Under the pieces are notes generated by a model, which made no database searches, was not told the origin of the DNA, and saw nothing but the letters and a program-made list of their open reading frames with translations. Shown here one piece after another: positions 22,341 through 64,000 of a stretch of 64,000 nt of DNA. Origin of the DNA: Symsagittifera roscoffensis (Eukaryota > Xenacoelomorpha > Acoela > Convolutidae); the NCBI RefSeq assembly GCF_963678635.1, contig NC_087063.1, forward strand, positions 58,412,759 to 58,476,758, read 5' to 3'. Position 1 is the first letter of the stretch; every line of letters begins with the position of its first letter. The position numbers and the translations under genes are program-made.

Positions 22341-23507
22341 TAACTACGTTCATTACTCTTCATCATCACGGCCTATATAAGAGTCTTCACTTAAACAGAT
22401 TTGGACTCTGTCTTTACCAATAGACTATGAGCTTTTGATATCTTACAAACGCTAGCCACCAATATAGAATATAACACGTGGAAAAAAAACATAAGCAATT
22501 ACCAGAACTCAAATTGATTTATGGTGCCTTTGCTGAGCATCATTTCATGCAAGTTAGGTTGAAACTAACCGTATAACACTATGCTTGTTGCGTAGAAAAA
22601 AAAATTGACTCTTTCTGTTTTCCCCACGCTGCGGTAGAAGAGCCAAAAATTGAAAAAAAAAATGATTATTTGTTTTTGCATTGACGCCTGTAGTAGGAGC
22701 GAGCTAAGAGACTTGCACAGAAGCTACATTAGCTACTTGTCTTCATTTGTAGTAGCTAATACTCAAGTTAGAAAAAAATTCTGTCATTCATTAGATGACA
22801 CGATGAGTTCGTTAAATAATAATAATAAGATCATTATCTTCCTCATTTCAGAATAGCAAAACTGTATGATTTCAACATCTTTCAATTATTCACCGACCAA
22901 CGACATTCAATCATCCAATTTATATCATCAAACCACGGCTTACAACTTGCAGCGACTCTGGGCTTGCTTTTCCTTTTCAAAAATTTTGATCCAAGATCAC
23001 AATCTACTACATTTTATAATTTATGATCAGAAGGCTTGATCAAAATTTCATGAAGATAGTAACGCAGATCGATTAACAACGACACCTGAGTACAGATGTC
23101 GGATAAAATTTACAAATGAAAGCACCTTTATTCTACTCAGATCATGTGTACGCATTTATGTAAACCTACGAGGGGAAATTTTAAGTCTGCTAGGCAGACA
23201 CGAAAGCAATGTATATGTAAGTGAGATCAAAATACAGAAATGTAAGAAAATATAATTATAATCGGATCAAAACAGGCTGGACGTCTCAGTTATTGTTCAA
23301 CAAACAGCTCAACAATTATATATGTTTCGGTGTTTCTTAAAGTTCTTCATCTGATTGTTTTAGCTGCTGCTGTTGCTCTTTTTACTTCCTTTATATCATT
23401 TAGTTTAAATTCATTAAGAAGCTGTTTTTTCTGTGCTGACTGCTTCTAATAAAAAGGACAAGGCAAGAAAGGGGACGAGTGGGGGTGTGACTGGGAACTA
23501 GATATGA
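22341..23507. other. gap between retroelement A and the USP gene
   Basis: Unique-looking AT-rich sequence that should contain the 3' UTR of the USP gene at its right end. A clean TATATAA at 22374-22380 (+ strand) stands just outside the LTR but leads to no gene I can see. No other feature recognised. Confidence 0.4.
23127..23132 (-). terminator. candidate poly(A) signal of the USP gene
   Basis: AATAAA on the minus strand, about 375 bp past the stop codon at 23508. It is a plausible position for cleavage and polyadenylation, but other AT-rich variants are nearby. Confidence 0.35.
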
Positions 23508-63569
<40,062 letters not shown>

Positions 63570-64000
63570 CTGAAAAATAAAAACATAGTTACATACCACG
63601 CACCTCTGCTTATGGGCAGCTTGGATCTCGGCAGAATTTAATCAGCATCATAAAAAGCTTTAACAGTATAGCATTCAAGACTCCTTATCAACTTACATGT
63701 TCTGAATTCGTACCTTTGACAATAAGTTTGACCGACCGCATTCAAAAATACTTGAAAAAGACAGTCTTTAAATCAAAATTGTGACGTTTTTGTGCAGGAT
63801 GGTTTAGTTGAAAGTTTAGAGCGCCAATAATTTACACATAATCAAATACAGTTATCTTCAAAAAAGTAACTTTTTGCAGATTTTTTAATGAAATTTTTAA
63901 CAACTTTTTATTACCAAGGAAGCGCTAAAGGAAGCTTCAAAATCTAGTTTTCCTTGAGTAAAACTAAGTTTTCACGGCATAAACAAAAACTTTTTGTCGT

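Noticed and set aside
22374-22380. TATATAA with a good context on the + strand
   Set aside because: No exon or element gene follows on the + strand; probably chance in AT-rich DNA.

Overview
The window is animal nuclear DNA, AT-rich, with spliced genes (GT-AG introns, acceptors mostly TTTCAG/TTTTAG) and layered transposons. I cannot name the phylum. The recognisable host genes are a KDM2/KDM7-type JmjC demethylase (3' part, + strand), an unrecognised minus-strand gene, a KMT5A/SET8-like SET-domain gene (+ strand), and the 3' half of a USP4/11/15-type deubiquitinase on the minus strand. Six USP exons can be read by eye, and their splice phases join.

Layout. 0-7.7 kb: the three left-hand genes, with a 173-bp minisatellite in one intron. 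7.7-8.6 kb: simple repeats. 8.6-22.3 kb: retroelement A (minus strand), a decayed LTR retrotransposon with gag, protease, integrase and an env-like gene, one 382-bp LTR and a primer binding site. 23.5-63.6 kb: the USP gene. Between its exons at 24.4 and 59.8 kb lies a 35.3-kb intron that is almost wholly mobile DNA: a four-unit macrosatellite (24.5-31.6 kb) carrying mariner-type MITEs, then retroelement B (+ strand, 31.6-59.05 kb, 392-bp 3' LTR).

Inside the env-like gene of B sits a 20.5-kb Polinton/Maverick-type element (33,879-54,352). It has ~880-bp terminal inverted repeats starting 5'-AG, a 6-bp target duplication (AATGAC), and a decayed family B DNA polymerase. Its left 6.5 kb, together with 0.7 kb of flanking env, was later duplicated in tandem (7.2-kb unit). 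I found no integrase, packaging ATPase, protease or capsid gene in it. It does carry an extra zinc-finger gene resembling the polymerase N-terminus, a possible double PC4-like ssDNA-binding protein and two unknown genes.

The most striking signal is regulatory. The element's intergenic stretches carry dense, regularly spaced perfect sites for animal transcription factors: seven CRE palindromes (TGACGTCA, 60-bp period) upstream of the polymerase; CArG boxes at 18-bp spacing with ETS, AP-1 and TATA motifs between two divergent genes; and CCAAT boxes at 54-bp spacing upstream of the zinc-finger gene. Two of these promoters share ACTGCGTAGGCG. This looks like a mobile element that tapped host growth- and stress-response transcription, although the copy here is mutated. 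That function is inference; the sites and spacing are read directly.
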